A DNA stretch of 64,000 nt from NCBI RefSeq assembly GCF_011493005.1, contig NZ_CP049158.1, forward strand, positions 930,001 to 994,000. Direction: 5' to 3'. Shown one piece after another: positions 47,441 to 56,600 of this stretch. Position 1 is the first letter of the stretch. The number at the start of each line of letters is the position of its first letter. A model generated the notes under the pieces. The model made no database searches and had not been told where the DNA came from. It worked only from the letters and a program-made list of their open reading frames with translations. The stretch comes from Caballeronia sp. SBC1. GTDB lineage: Bacteria > Pseudomonadota > Gammaproteobacteria > Burkholderiales > Burkholderiaceae. Made by a program: the position numbers and the translations under genes.

Positions 47441-48502
47441 ATGAGCCCGAGCATTAACCCCGGACCCGGGCCGACCCCGGCCGCCAAGCCCCTCAAGGTC
47501 GCGATCGCGGTGCTGCCGCCCTGCTCCATGAGCGGCGTGGGGATGATCCTCGACAGCCTGCGTCTCGCGAACGAGATCGACGGCCACGCGCTCTACGACT
47601 GGCAAATCTGCTCGTGGGACGGACGCCCGGTGACCCTCGCCGGCGGCGCACAGCTTCACGCCGATACCGCGTTCGGCGACACCGTCAGCTGCGACTGGCT
47701 GATCGTGGTCAGCGAGCGATATCAGCAATTCGCCGATTACCGGCTCTTCCTGCAAAGCCTCGCGCGCGTGGGCAACCGCACACCCCGCGTGACCGGCATT
47801 CACCACGGCGTCTGGTGGCTTGCAATGGCGGGCCAGTTGAGCGCCTATCGCGTAGCGGTGAACTGGGAAACCTACCAGCAGTTTGCCGAGGAGTTCGAAC
47901 GTTCGATCGTCACGCAGCAAATCTTCGAAATCGACCGCGATCGCTCAACCTGCACCGGCGGCCAGGCGACCGTCGACTTCATGCTTGCAATGATCGCGCG
48001 CGATCAGGGCGCGGACCTGGCGGAACGGATCGCCGACTCGCTGGGCATAGGCGTATTGCGCTCGGGCGAAGAGCGTCAGCGCATTCCGTTCGTGACCGCG
48101 CCGGGCGAACCCCATCCGCGGCTTAACGACGCGCTGCAACTGATGGAAGCGAACATTGAAGACCCCCTCGCCACCGATGAAATCGCCGGGCTCGTCGGCA
48201 TCTCGCGACGCCAGCTCGAACGGCTCTTCCGCCAGTATCTCGGCGCAATGCCGTCGAAGTATTACGTCAACCTGCGCCTGACCAAAGCCCGCACGCAATT
48301 GCAGCGCACCAGCAAGTCGGTGGTGCAGATCAGCCTCGCGTGCGGGTTTGCGTCAGCGGCGCATTTCTCCAATGCCTACCGCGACCGCTTCGGCGTGACA
48401 CCGCGCGAGGAACGCCGTAACTGGATCGAAAAACATAGCGGACAGGCACCCGATGAACCACGTGGCGGCGCATTGCTCGGTTCATCGCGTGAGCCTGTTT
48501 GA
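47441..48502 (+). CDS. GlxA/ArgR-like AraC family transcriptional regulator
   Basis: 353 residues. The N-terminal DJ-1/PfpI-like domain (VAIAVLPPCSMSGVGMILDS) is followed by ATVDFMLAMIARDQGADLAE and a C-terminal AraC double helix-turn-helix (LVGISRRQLERLFRQYLG; VVQISLACGFASAAHFSNAY). This is the architecture of Pseudomonas ArgR, which activates arginine uptake and catabolism and is encoded in the aotJQMOP-argR operon. The position between the ATPase and binding protein genes fits the same role here: likely arginine/ornithine-responsive control of this transporter (inference). Confidence 0.88.
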   Translation: MSPSINPGPGPTPAAKPLKVAIAVLPPCSMSGVGMILDSLRLANEIDGHALYDWQICSWDGRPVTLAGGAQLHADTAFGDTVSCDWLIVVSERYQQFADYRLFLQSLARVGNRTPRVTGIHHGVWWLAMAGQLSAYRVAVNWETYQQFAEEFERSIVTQQIFEIDRDRSTCTGGQATVDFMLAMIARDQGADLAERIADSLGIGVLRSGEERQRIPFVTAPGEPHPRLNDALQLMEANIEDPLATDEIAGLVGISRRQLERLFRQYLGAMPSKYYVNLRLTKARTQLQRTSKSVVQISLACGFASAAHFSNAYRDRFGVTPREERRNWIEKHSGQAPDEPRGGALLGSSREPV

Positions 48503-48613
48503 AGCCCCTTTTGCTGGCTTGTGCGCGGCACATAGCATGCCCCCCATCTCGCGTTCGCCGGCACTGATCGTGCGAACGCTTAAAATCATCGCCCCAACCC
48601 TGAGAGGTATCAG

Positions 48614-49423
48614 TTGAAGAACGTTTATTGGATGAATCACAAGGTCGCCGCTTTCGCACTTGCCACCACGGCATTCGCTGGATCATTCGTCGCAAGCGCG
48701 CACGCGGCGGATCTCAAGGAAATTCGCTTTGGCGTCGAGGCCTCGTATGCGCCGTTCGAATCGAAATCGCCGAGCGGCGAGCTGGTCGGTTTTGATATCG
48801 ATGTCGGCAACGCCGTGTGCGCGAAACTCAAGGTCAAATGCATCTGGGTCGAGAACTCGTTCGACGGCCTGATCCCGGCCTTGCAGGCACGCAAGTTCGA
48901 CGCGATCAACTCGGACATGACCATCACCGACCAGCGCAAGGCGGCCATCAATTTCACCAATCCGATCTACGCGATCCCGAACCAGTTGATTGCGAAGAAA
49001 GGCAGCAAGATCCTGCCCACCGTAGATGGCCTGAAGGGCGCACACGTTGGTGTGCTGCAAGGGTCGATCCAGGAAACTTACGCGAAAGCAAAGTGGGCGG
49101 CAGCGGGTATCGATGTAGTGTCGTACCAGGCGCAGGACCAGGTTTATGCGGACCTCGCGGCGGGCCGGCTGGATGCGGCGTTCCAGGACGCAGAAGCGGC
49201 GTCGAAGGGTTTTCTGAAGACGCCGCAGGGTGCGGGATTCGCGTTCGCAGGACCTGCCGTGGCTGATGAGAAACTGCTGGGCGCGGGTGTGGGTTTCGGC
49301 GTGGCCAAAAACAACCACGCGCTGAAAGATGCCCTTAATCAGGCACTGACGGATCTGAAGGCCGATGGCACCATCGACAAGCTGGGGTCGAAGTACTTCG
49401 ACGTTAAGGTGGTGGTGAAGTAA
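48614..49423 (+). CDS. Amino acid ABC transporter substrate-binding protein (AotJ/HisJ/ArgT type)
   Basis: Periplasmic binding protein, 269 residues. The signal peptide ends SAHA|AD, and the mature protein begins LKEIRFGVEASYAPFESKSP, the standard LAO/HisJ start. FNSDMTIT-like residues and RKAAINFTNPIYAIPNQLI follow. Start: TTG at 48614, supported by AGAGG 8 bases upstream; the ATG six codons on lacks a ribosome site. Ligand preference for arginine, ornithine or histidine is inferred from the neighbours. Two hairpins follow. Confidence 0.92.
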   Translation: MKNVYWMNHKVAAFALATTAFAGSFVASAHAADLKEIRFGVEASYAPFESKSPSGELVGFDIDVGNAVCAKLKVKCIWVENSFDGLIPALQARKFDAINSDMTITDQRKAAINFTNPIYAIPNQLIAKKGSKILPTVDGLKGAHVGVLQGSIQETYAKAKWAAAGIDVVSYQAQDQVYADLAAGRLDAAFQDAEAASKGFLKTPQGAGFAFAGPAVADEKLLGAGVGFGVAKNNHALKDALNQALTDLKADGTIDKLGSKYFDVKVVVK

Positions 49424-49458
49424 GACCGCACCTGCAACGGGACCGGCTTGAAAAGCCA

Positions 49459-49487
49459 ACGCCAGGCGCCATCATGACGCCTGGCGT
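49459..49487. terminator. Hairpin downstream of the binding protein gene
   Basis: ACGCCAGGCG-N9-CGCCTGGCGT, a perfect 10-base stem without a T run, 35 bases after the stop. It may stabilise the 3' end of the messenger. Confidence 0.5.
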
Positions 49488-49528
49488 GAAGGAATCGGCG
49501 GGCTTTCATTTACACCACGACGAATAGA

Positions 49529-49551
49529 ACGGGCCGTGCGCCCGTTTTTTT
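49529..49551 (+). terminator. Rho-independent terminator of the amino acid transport operon
   Basis: ACGGGC-CGTGC-GCCCGT followed by seven T residues. Confidence 0.8.
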
Positions 49552-49716
49552 ATCATGCACGGCGCGCTGTATGATCACGGGTTTACACCAAGCTTCGAGT
49601 TCATAGGTTGATCGTTAAGCGGACCGGCGCAGGCGCGCCGCTGCCTCACGAGCAGACGCGGCTCGATACCAGAGTGCATGGCAGGGTCACGGCCATTCGC
49701 ACGGAGCCCATCCTTA

Positions 49717-50979
49717 ATGACAAGCTACAAGCAAGACCGCGTCGAATCGCTCGACGTCCCGGCCAACGCCAGCGCGCCTTCCGCAGTCGGAACGCACAGC
49801 CCCGCTCGGGCGTTGATCGCAGCCGTTTCAGGCTATGCGATGGATGGCTTCGATCTTCTCATCCTCGGCTTCATGCTGAACCTGATTTCCGCCGACCTCG
49901 GCTTGACGAGTTCTCAAGCCGGATCGCTGGTCACGTGGACGCTCACTGGCGGCGTAGTGGGCGGCGTGGGCTTCGGCATCTTGAGCGACTACCTCGGCCG
50001 CGTTCGCGTGCTGACCTACACCATCCTGCTGTTCGCGCTCTTCACGGGCCTGTGCGCGCTCGCAACCGGTTATGGCGACCTGCTCGTCTACCGGTTTATT
50101 GCAGGCGTCGGGCTAGGCGGCGAGTTTGGTATAGGCATGGCGCTTGCCATCGAAGCATGGCCTGCGAACCAGCGTGGCCGCGTGTCGTCGTATGTGGGCA
50201 TGGGCTGGCAACTCGGCGTGCTCGCGGCCGCCGTGGTCACGCCGCTGCTGCTGCCGCATATCGGCTGGCGCGGCATGTTCGTGGTCGGCCTGTTTCCGGC
50301 CGTGGGGTCGTTCGTGATCCGCAAGGCTATCGGCGAATCCGAACTATTCGTGCGCACGCACGCCACGAAGAAACGCGAGTTCCCGATCAAGACCCTGTTC
50401 CGCGACAAGACCACGACCAAACATAGCATTGGCGTGATCATCCTTTGCTCGGTTCAGAACTTCGGGTACTACGGCCTCATCGTATGGATGCCGGCTTATC
50501 TGTCGAACATGTTTGGCTACTCGCTCACTAAATCCGCCATCTGGACCGGCTCATCGATCCTCGGCATGCTCGCCGGCATCTGGATCTTCGGCCAGCTCGC
50601 GGACCGGATAGGACGCAAGCCGACCTTCATCGGGTACCAGGTCGGCGCACTGGTCATGGTGTTCGTTTACTCGACGCTCAGTACCCCGAATGCGCTCCTG
50701 ATCGGCGGCATTTTCATGGGCTTGTTCGTGAACGGGATGATGGGCGGTTACGGCGCGCTAATGGCCGAGCTCTATCCAACGCATGCTCGAAGCACCGCGC
50801 AAAACGTGTTGTGGAGCATCGGGCGCGCGGTAGGCGGTTTCGGTCCGCTCGTTATCGGGGCGCTCGCCACACATTACTCATTCGGCACGGCAATCGCGTT
50901 GCTGGCATCGATCTATATTCTTGATCTGCTGGCAACGCTCTTCCTGATTCCTGAGCTGCGAGGCGTCGAGCTGGAGTGA
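49717..50979 (+). CDS. MFS transporter
   Basis: Inner-membrane carrier, 420 residues, about 12 hydrophobic segments. The first segment has YAMDGFDLLILGFML, loop 2-3 LSDYLGRVRVL and loop 8-9 GQLADRIGRKPTF; the DGFD start is shared with acid:proton symporters such as sialate and aromatic-acid carriers. Start: ATG at 49717, about 35 residues before the first membrane segment. The in-frame ATG at 49678 has no better ribosome site. Directly downstream lies the wreck of a short-chain dehydrogenase gene, so the pair may once have been a sugar-acid uptake and oxidation unit (inference). Confidence 0.85.
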   Translation: MTSYKQDRVESLDVPANASAPSAVGTHSPARALIAAVSGYAMDGFDLLILGFMLNLISADLGLTSSQAGSLVTWTLTGGVVGGVGFGILSDYLGRVRVLTYTILLFALFTGLCALATGYGDLLVYRFIAGVGLGGEFGIGMALAIEAWPANQRGRVSSYVGMGWQLGVLAAAVVTPLLLPHIGWRGMFVVGLFPAVGSFVIRKAIGESELFVRTHATKKREFPIKTLFRDKTTTKHSIGVIILCSVQNFGYYGLIVWMPAYLSNMFGYSLTKSAIWTGSSILGMLAGIWIFGQLADRIGRKPTFIGYQVGALVMVFVYSTLSTPNALLIGGIFMGLFVNGMMGGYGALMAELYPTHARSTAQNVLWSIGRAVGGFGPLVIGALATHYSFGTAIALLASIYILDLLATLFLIPELRGVELE

Positions 50980-50986
50980 TTGCCCT

Positions 50987-51193
50987 GCCATCGGCCCCGG
51001 GTACATCCTGACCGACATGAACCACGCGCTGATAGAAAACGCCGTGTTCGATGCGTGAGTGAACAGCAGTAATCCGTCGCAACGCTGGGGCAAACCCGAA
51101 GTGCTGGTCCGCACGGCGGCGTATCGCTCGTCACCCGCGTCGAGTTACGTGAACGGTCAGATCATCGATGGCGGCTGGCCGGTGGTGCTCTGG
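50987..51193 (+). pseudogene. C-terminal remnant of a gluconate 5-dehydrogenase-like SDR
   Basis: A single frame reads AIGPGYILTDMNHALIENAV, then an in-frame TGA at 51056-51058 where Trp is expected, then PSQRWGKPE and PASSYVNGQIIDGGW. This is the C-terminal third of short-chain dehydrogenases of the gluconate 5-dehydrogenase/KduD type. The catalytic and cofactor parts are missing. The remnant starts 8 bases after the MFS stop, as a deleted operon partner would. Confidence 0.75.
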
Positions 51194-51321
51194 CACCGGC
51201 ATTTTGCTTCATGCCGGACGTCAGTTCCTGCATACTGAGAGGCGCACCATCTAAACGACGTTGCCGTGCGGTCCCGCCGTGCAATCCATCGCGGGCACCC
51301 TATTACTCAGGAGCATGATCC

Positions 51322-52521
51322 ATGCATGATTCTTATCTCACGCACGTGCGCAGCACTCTCGATCAGATCCGCGCCGACGGTTTCTACAAGACCGAGCGCG
51401 TGATTTCAAGCCCGCAATCGGCTGACATTCGCCTGGCGGACGGCGCCGGGATGCTGAACTTCTGCGCGAACAATTACCTCGGTCTCGCCAACGACGCTCG
51501 CCTGATCGAAGCCGCCAAAACGGGCCTCGATCGCGATGGTTTCGGCATGGCTTCAGTGCGGTTTATTTGCGGCACGCAGACCGTCCACAAGGAACTCGAG
51601 CAAGCGCTCGCCGCCTTCCTTCAAACCGACGACTGCATCCTGTACTCAAGTTGTTTCGACGCAAACGGCGGCCTGTTCGAAACCTTGCTCGACGAGTCCG
51701 ACGCCATCATTAGCGACGAACTCAATCATGCGAGCATTATCGACGGCGTTCGTTTGTCCAAGGCCAAGCGCTACCGCTACAAGAACAACGATCTCGCCGA
51801 CCTTGAAACGAAACTTCGCGAAGCAGATGCTGCCGGCGCGCGCTTCAAGCTGATCGCGACCGACGGCGTGTTTTCGATGGACGGCATCATCGCGAATCTC
51901 GCCGGCATCTGTGACCTCGCGGATCAATACGGTGCACTGGTCATGGTCGATGACTCGCACGCAGTCGGCTTTATCGGTGAGCACGGACGCGGCACGCCGG
52001 AGCATTGCGGCGTGCTGTCTCGCGTGGACATCATCACCGGTACATTAGGCAAAGCGCTGGGCGGTGCATCCGGTGGTTACGTAGCCGCAAGCCGCGAGAT
52101 CGTCGAGTTGCTGCGCCAGCGTTCGCGCCCCTATCTGTTCTCGAATACGCTGACGCCCAGCATTGCCGCTGCCACGCTCAAGGTGCTCGAATTGCTCGCC
52201 AGCGACGAAGGCGCCCAGCTACGCGCCAGCGTCCGCGCCAACGGCGCCCATTTCCGCGACGCCATGAGCAAGCTCGGTTTCACGCTCGTGCCCGGCGAAC
52301 ATCCGATCATCCCGGTGATGCTGGGCGACGCCCAGGTGGCATCGCGCATGGCGGACGCGTTGTTGCATGAAGGCGTCTACGTGATCGGCTTTTCGTTCCC
52401 CGTGGTGCCGAAAGGCCGCGCCCGTATTCGCACGCAGATGAGCGCCGCGCATACGCCGGCGCAAATCGATCGCGCGGTGGATGCGTTTGCGCGCGTCGGC
52501 CGTTCACTGGGCATCATCTGA
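51322..52521 (+). CDS. kbl: Glycine C-acetyltransferase (2-amino-3-ketobutyrate CoA ligase)
   Basis: PLP enzyme splitting 2-amino-3-oxobutanoate with CoA into glycine and acetyl-CoA, the second step of threonine breakdown. The 399 residues equal the E. coli enzyme. Motifs: [40 protein letters not shown] and the PLP lysine in [14 protein letters not shown] (Lys about 240). CAGGAG precedes the ATG. 25 bases separate it from tdh; the pair forms a classic operon. Confidence 0.95.
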   Translation: MHDSYLTHVRSTLDQIRADGFYKTERVISSPQSADIRLADGAGMLNFCANNYLGLANDARLIEAAKTGLDRDGFGMASVRFICGTQTVHKELEQALAAFLQTDDCILYSSCFDANGGLFETLLDESDAIISDELNHASIIDGVRLSKAKRYRYKNNDLADLETKLREADAAGARFKLIATDGVFSMDGIIANLAGICDLADQYGALVMVDDSHAVGFIGEHGRGTPEHCGVLSRVDIITGTLGKALGGASGGYVAASREIVELLRQRSRPYLFSNTLTPSIAAATLKVLELLASDEGAQLRASVRANGAHFRDAMSKLGFTLVPGEHPIIPVMLGDAQVASRMADALLHEGVYVIGFSFPVVPKGRARIRTQMSAAHTPAQIDRAVDAFARVGRSLGII

Positions 52522-52546
52522 AGCAACGGGACAAATCGGAACAATC

Positions 52547-53575
52547 ATGAAAGCACTGGCAAAACTGGAACGCGGTCCGGGGCTGACGCTGACACGCGTC
52601 AAGAAGCCTGAAGTCGGTCACAACGACGTGATGATCCGCATCACGCGCACAGCGATCTGCGGCACCGACATCCATATCTGGAAGTGGGACGAGTGGGCGC
52701 AGAAGACGATTCCCGTGCCGATGCATGTGGGTCACGAATATGTTGGCGAGATTGTCGAGATGGGGCAGGAAGTGCGTGGCTTCGCGATCGGCGACCGCGT
52801 GTCGGGTGAAGGTCATATCACCTGCGGGTTCTGCCGCAACTGTCGTGCCGGGCGTCGGCATCTGTGCCGCAATACGGTTGGTGTGGGTGTCAATCGTCCC
52901 GGTGCGTTCGCCGAATTCCTCGTGATTCCGGCGTTCAACGCGTTCAAGATTCCGCCGGAGATCTCCGATGACCTCGCCGCTATCTTCGATCCGTTCGGCA
53001 ACGCGACGCATACGGCGCTGTCGTTCAATCTGGTCGGCGAAGATGTGTTGATCACGGGCGCCGGACCCATCGGCATCATGGCCGTGGCAATTGCCAAGCA
53101 TGTGGGCGCGCGCAATGTGGTGATCACTGACGTGAACGATTACCGGCTGGAGCTTGCCCGCAAGATGGGCGCGACGCGGGCGGTCAATGTCTCGGAGACG
53201 TCACTGCGCGACGTCATGGCCGAGCTGCACATGACGGAAGGGTTCGACGTGGGGCTGGAAATGTCCGGCGTGCCGAGCGCGTTCACGGGCCTGCTGGAAG
53301 CGATGAATCACGGTGGCAAGGTCGCGTTGCTCGGCATTCCGCCCGCGCACATGGCGATCGACTGGACCCAGGTGATCTTCAAGGGACTGGAGATCAAGGG
53401 CATCTATGGCCGTGAGATGTTCGAGACCTGGTACAAGATGGTCGCCATGCTGCAGAGCGGACTCGACCTCTCCCCTATCCTCACGCACAGCTTCGCGGTT
53501 GACGACTATGAAGAAGCGTTCGCGACCATGTTGTCAGGCCAGAGCGGCAAGGTGATCCTGGACTGGACGGTTTGA
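52547..53575 (+). CDS. tdh: L-threonine 3-dehydrogenase
   Basis: Zinc-dependent NAD+ medium-chain dehydrogenase converting threonine to 2-amino-3-oxobutanoate; 342 residues as in E. coli. The catalytic zinc ligands are in [15 protein letters not shown] and [10 protein letters not shown], the structural zinc cysteines in [15 protein letters not shown], and the NAD fold in [18 protein letters not shown]. It acts with kbl; the glycine formed and the glutamate dehydrogenase convergent next door fit an amino acid catabolic block. Confidence 0.95.
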   Translation: MKALAKLERGPGLTLTRVKKPEVGHNDVMIRITRTAICGTDIHIWKWDEWAQKTIPVPMHVGHEYVGEIVEMGQEVRGFAIGDRVSGEGHITCGFCRNCRAGRRHLCRNTVGVGVNRPGAFAEFLVIPAFNAFKIPPEISDDLAAIFDPFGNATHTALSFNLVGEDVLITGAGPIGIMAVAIAKHVGARNVVITDVNDYRLELARKMGATRAVNVSETSLRDVMAELHMTEGFDVGLEMSGVPSAFTGLLEAMNHGGKVALLGIPPAHMAIDWTQVIFKGLEIKGIYGREMFETWYKMVAMLQSGLDLSPILTHSFAVDDYEEAFATMLSGQSGKVILDWTV

Positions 53576-53598
53576 TTTTTGAACGCATTGACGCTGCT

Positions 53599-53628
53599 GG
53601 GCTGGAGTCATTTCAATAACTCCAGCCC
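53599..53628. terminator. Bidirectional hairpin between tdh and the glutamate dehydrogenase gene
   Basis: GGGCTGGAGT-N10-ACTCCAGCCC, a perfect 10-base stem in the 59-base gap between two convergent genes. No long T run on either side. Confidence 0.65.
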
Positions 53629-53634
53629 ACGCAA

Positions 53635-56600
53635 CTACGTGCGCTCCAGCGTCGCTATCTCGCGGACCACAACGAGCAGCATCGAAAGACTCGCACCGCT
53701 CGTTGCACGCAATTCCGCCAACAAACGCCCGTAACGTTCGACCGCGGCTTCCCGTCTGCATCGCCAGTTTTCAACGATTACTTCAGGCGTATCGATATTG
53801 CGTGTTTGTTCAAGCGCGCTGATCGTCAACGCGCGCTTCAGTCGCGCCAGTTCTTCCAAGGCAGCCGCCCGCGCCAGCAGGTCCCAGTGAGTGGATGCAG
53901 GCAACGCCATCGCGCGTTCCGCGATCCAGCCATAGTTCAGCAACGTGCCTATGGTGAAATAAACGCTCGCGACGGTCTCGAGGCTACGGTCGCAACTCGC
54001 CGCCACTTCGGCACTGTCCAGCACGGCAGTCGATAACCCGCCGCTCGCCACCAGGGCCGCCAGCGGACCTTCAACTCCCGCCTCTTCCAGCACGCGACGC
54101 CGTTCGGTCCATCCGTCGAGTTCGTCGGCAGGCAGCAAATTCGGCAACTGCGGCGCAAGCCTCTGCGCGGCATCACGACAACGCGCGACACGCTCGGCCG
54201 CAAGACTCGCGTCCTCCGTCGATACCTTCAAATGGCGCAGGAACCAGAGCGTCGCGCCTTCGAGCAAACGCACGACATCGACGAACATTTTCGCTTGCAC
54301 TTCGTCCGCAACGCGATTGTCGAGCGCATCGATACTGCTCCAGATTTCGTTCAGATCGAATACATCGCGCGCCATGATGCAGGCGCGCACGATCTCGCTC
54401 GGACGCGCATCGGTTTCCTCCATCAATCGATGCACGAAGGTACAGCCAACTCGGTTGATCAGCGCATTCGTCAGGTGCGTGGCGAGGATTTCACGTCTGA
54501 GCGGATGACGCTGCATCGGTTCGCTGTAACGAGCTTGCAAGGGCAACGGGAAATAGTCGGGCAGCATGCCTGCGACGAGCACGTCCTCGGGGACATCGGA
54601 GGCGACCAGTTCATCGTATAGCCACATCTTGCTGTAAGCGAGCAACACGGCGCGCTCGGGTGACGTGAGCCCTTGTTTAGCCGACTGACGTTCGGCGATA
54701 TCCTCGTCCGATGGCAGGAATTCGATCTTGCGTTTCAACCGGCCCGCGCGTTCGAGCCAGCGCATCAGCCGCGCTTCGGCGTCGAGCATCTCGGCCACGT
54801 AGCGGTTCGCAATCGATAACGCCTGCGTCTGCGCGTAGTTATCCTTCAGCACGAGCAGGCCGACTTCATCGGTCATTTCGGCAAGCAGCGCGTTACGCTG
54901 CTTTTCGGTCATCTCGCCGTCAGCCACCACAAGGCCCAGCAGGATCTTGATGTTCACCTCGTGGTCGGAGCAGTCGACGCCTGCGGAATTATCGATGGCA
55001 TCCGTGTTGATACGCCCGCCGTGCTGCGCGTATTCGATCCGGCCAAGCTGCGTCACGCCCAGGTTGCCGCCTTCGGCTACTACCTTGCAGCGCAGCTCGG
55101 AACCGTTGACGCGCACCGCGTCGTTAGTTCGATCGCCGACCTGCGCAGCCGTCTCGCGCGTCGACTTGACGTACGTGCCCACGCCGCCGTTATATAGCAG
55201 ATGAACATCCGCCAGCAGGATCGCGCGGATCAACTCGTTCGGTGCAAGCGTCGCTGCCGTCACACCAAGCGCGGCCTGCACTTGCGCTGACAACGCGATC
55301 GTTTTCGCGGTACGCGGAAATATTCCGCCTCCGGCTGAAATCAGCGTGGCGTCGTAATCTGCCCAGCTTGATCGCGGCAGCGCGAACAGCCGCTCGCGTT
55401 CGTTGAAACTTGCGGCGGTATCGGGGTTCGGATCGAGGAAGATATGACGATGATCGACCGCCGCGATCAGGCGGATATGACGCGAAAGCAGCATGCCATT
55501 GCCGAACACATCACCCGACATGTCGCCGATACCGACCACGGTGAAATCCGTTGTCTGCGTATCCACGCCCATCTCGCGCGAATGGCGCTTGACCGACTCC
55601 CACGCGCCGCGCGCAGTGATCGCCATCCTCTTGTGGTCGTAGCCCACCGAACCGCCTGAAGCGAACGCGTCGTCCAGCCAGAAGCCGTATTCGCGGGCGA
55701 TTGCGTTTGCATAGTCGGAGAACGTGGCCGTGCCCTTGTCGGCGGCGACGACGAGGTAGGGGTCATCTGGATCATGGCGCACGGTATCCGGCGGCGGCAC
55801 GATAGCGTCGGCCACGCGGTTGTCGGTTACATCCAGCAGACCACGCAGGAACATCTGGTAGCACGCCACGCCTTCACGCGCGAAGGCCTCGCGGTCCGTG
55901 ATCGGCGGCGGGTTCTTCACCACGAAGCCGCCCTTCGATCCAACCGGCACGATCACAGTGTTTTTGACCATCTGCGCCTTCATCAGGCCAAGCACTTCCG
56001 TGCGAAAGTCTTCCCGTCGATCCGACCAGCGCAACCCCCCTCGCGCCACCTTGCCGCCACGCAGGTGCACACCTTCAACGCGCGGCGCATAGACCCATAT
56101 CTCGAACATCGGCTTGGGTTCGGGCAGGCCCGGCACCATCGACGGATCGAGTTTGAATGACAGGTAAGGTTTTGGATTACCTTCGGCATCCTTACGAAAA
56201 TGATTGGTTCGTACCGTCGCGTTGATGACGCCCAGGAACTGCCGCAGGATACGGTCTTCGTCGAGGTTCGGTACCTTGTCGAGCGCGGCTTCTATTTCGG
56301 CAAGCACATGCTGCGTGCGGGTGTCACGAAGATCACGACTTTGAGGGTTATCGCCGACTGCACCGGGAAGAGCCGGATTAAAGCGCACCAGGAACAGTTC
56401 AAGCAACTTGCGCGCAATCGCCGGGTTGCCGGTGAGCGCGCGTTCTATATAGGCGTCGCTGAATGTAGACCCCACTTGCCGCAGGTACTTGGCATAGGCA
56501 CGCAGGATTGTGACGTCGCGGGCACCGAGTTGCGCGCGCAAGACCAGCCGGTTGAAACCGTCGTTCTCGACTTCGCCAGTCCAGACGCTTGCGAATGCGT

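Noticed and set aside
47441..48502. Reading the regulator as a DJ-1/PfpI protease
   Set aside because: The N-terminal domain is DJ-1-like, but the C-terminal AraC helix-turn-helix pair makes it a GlxA/ArgR-type regulator.
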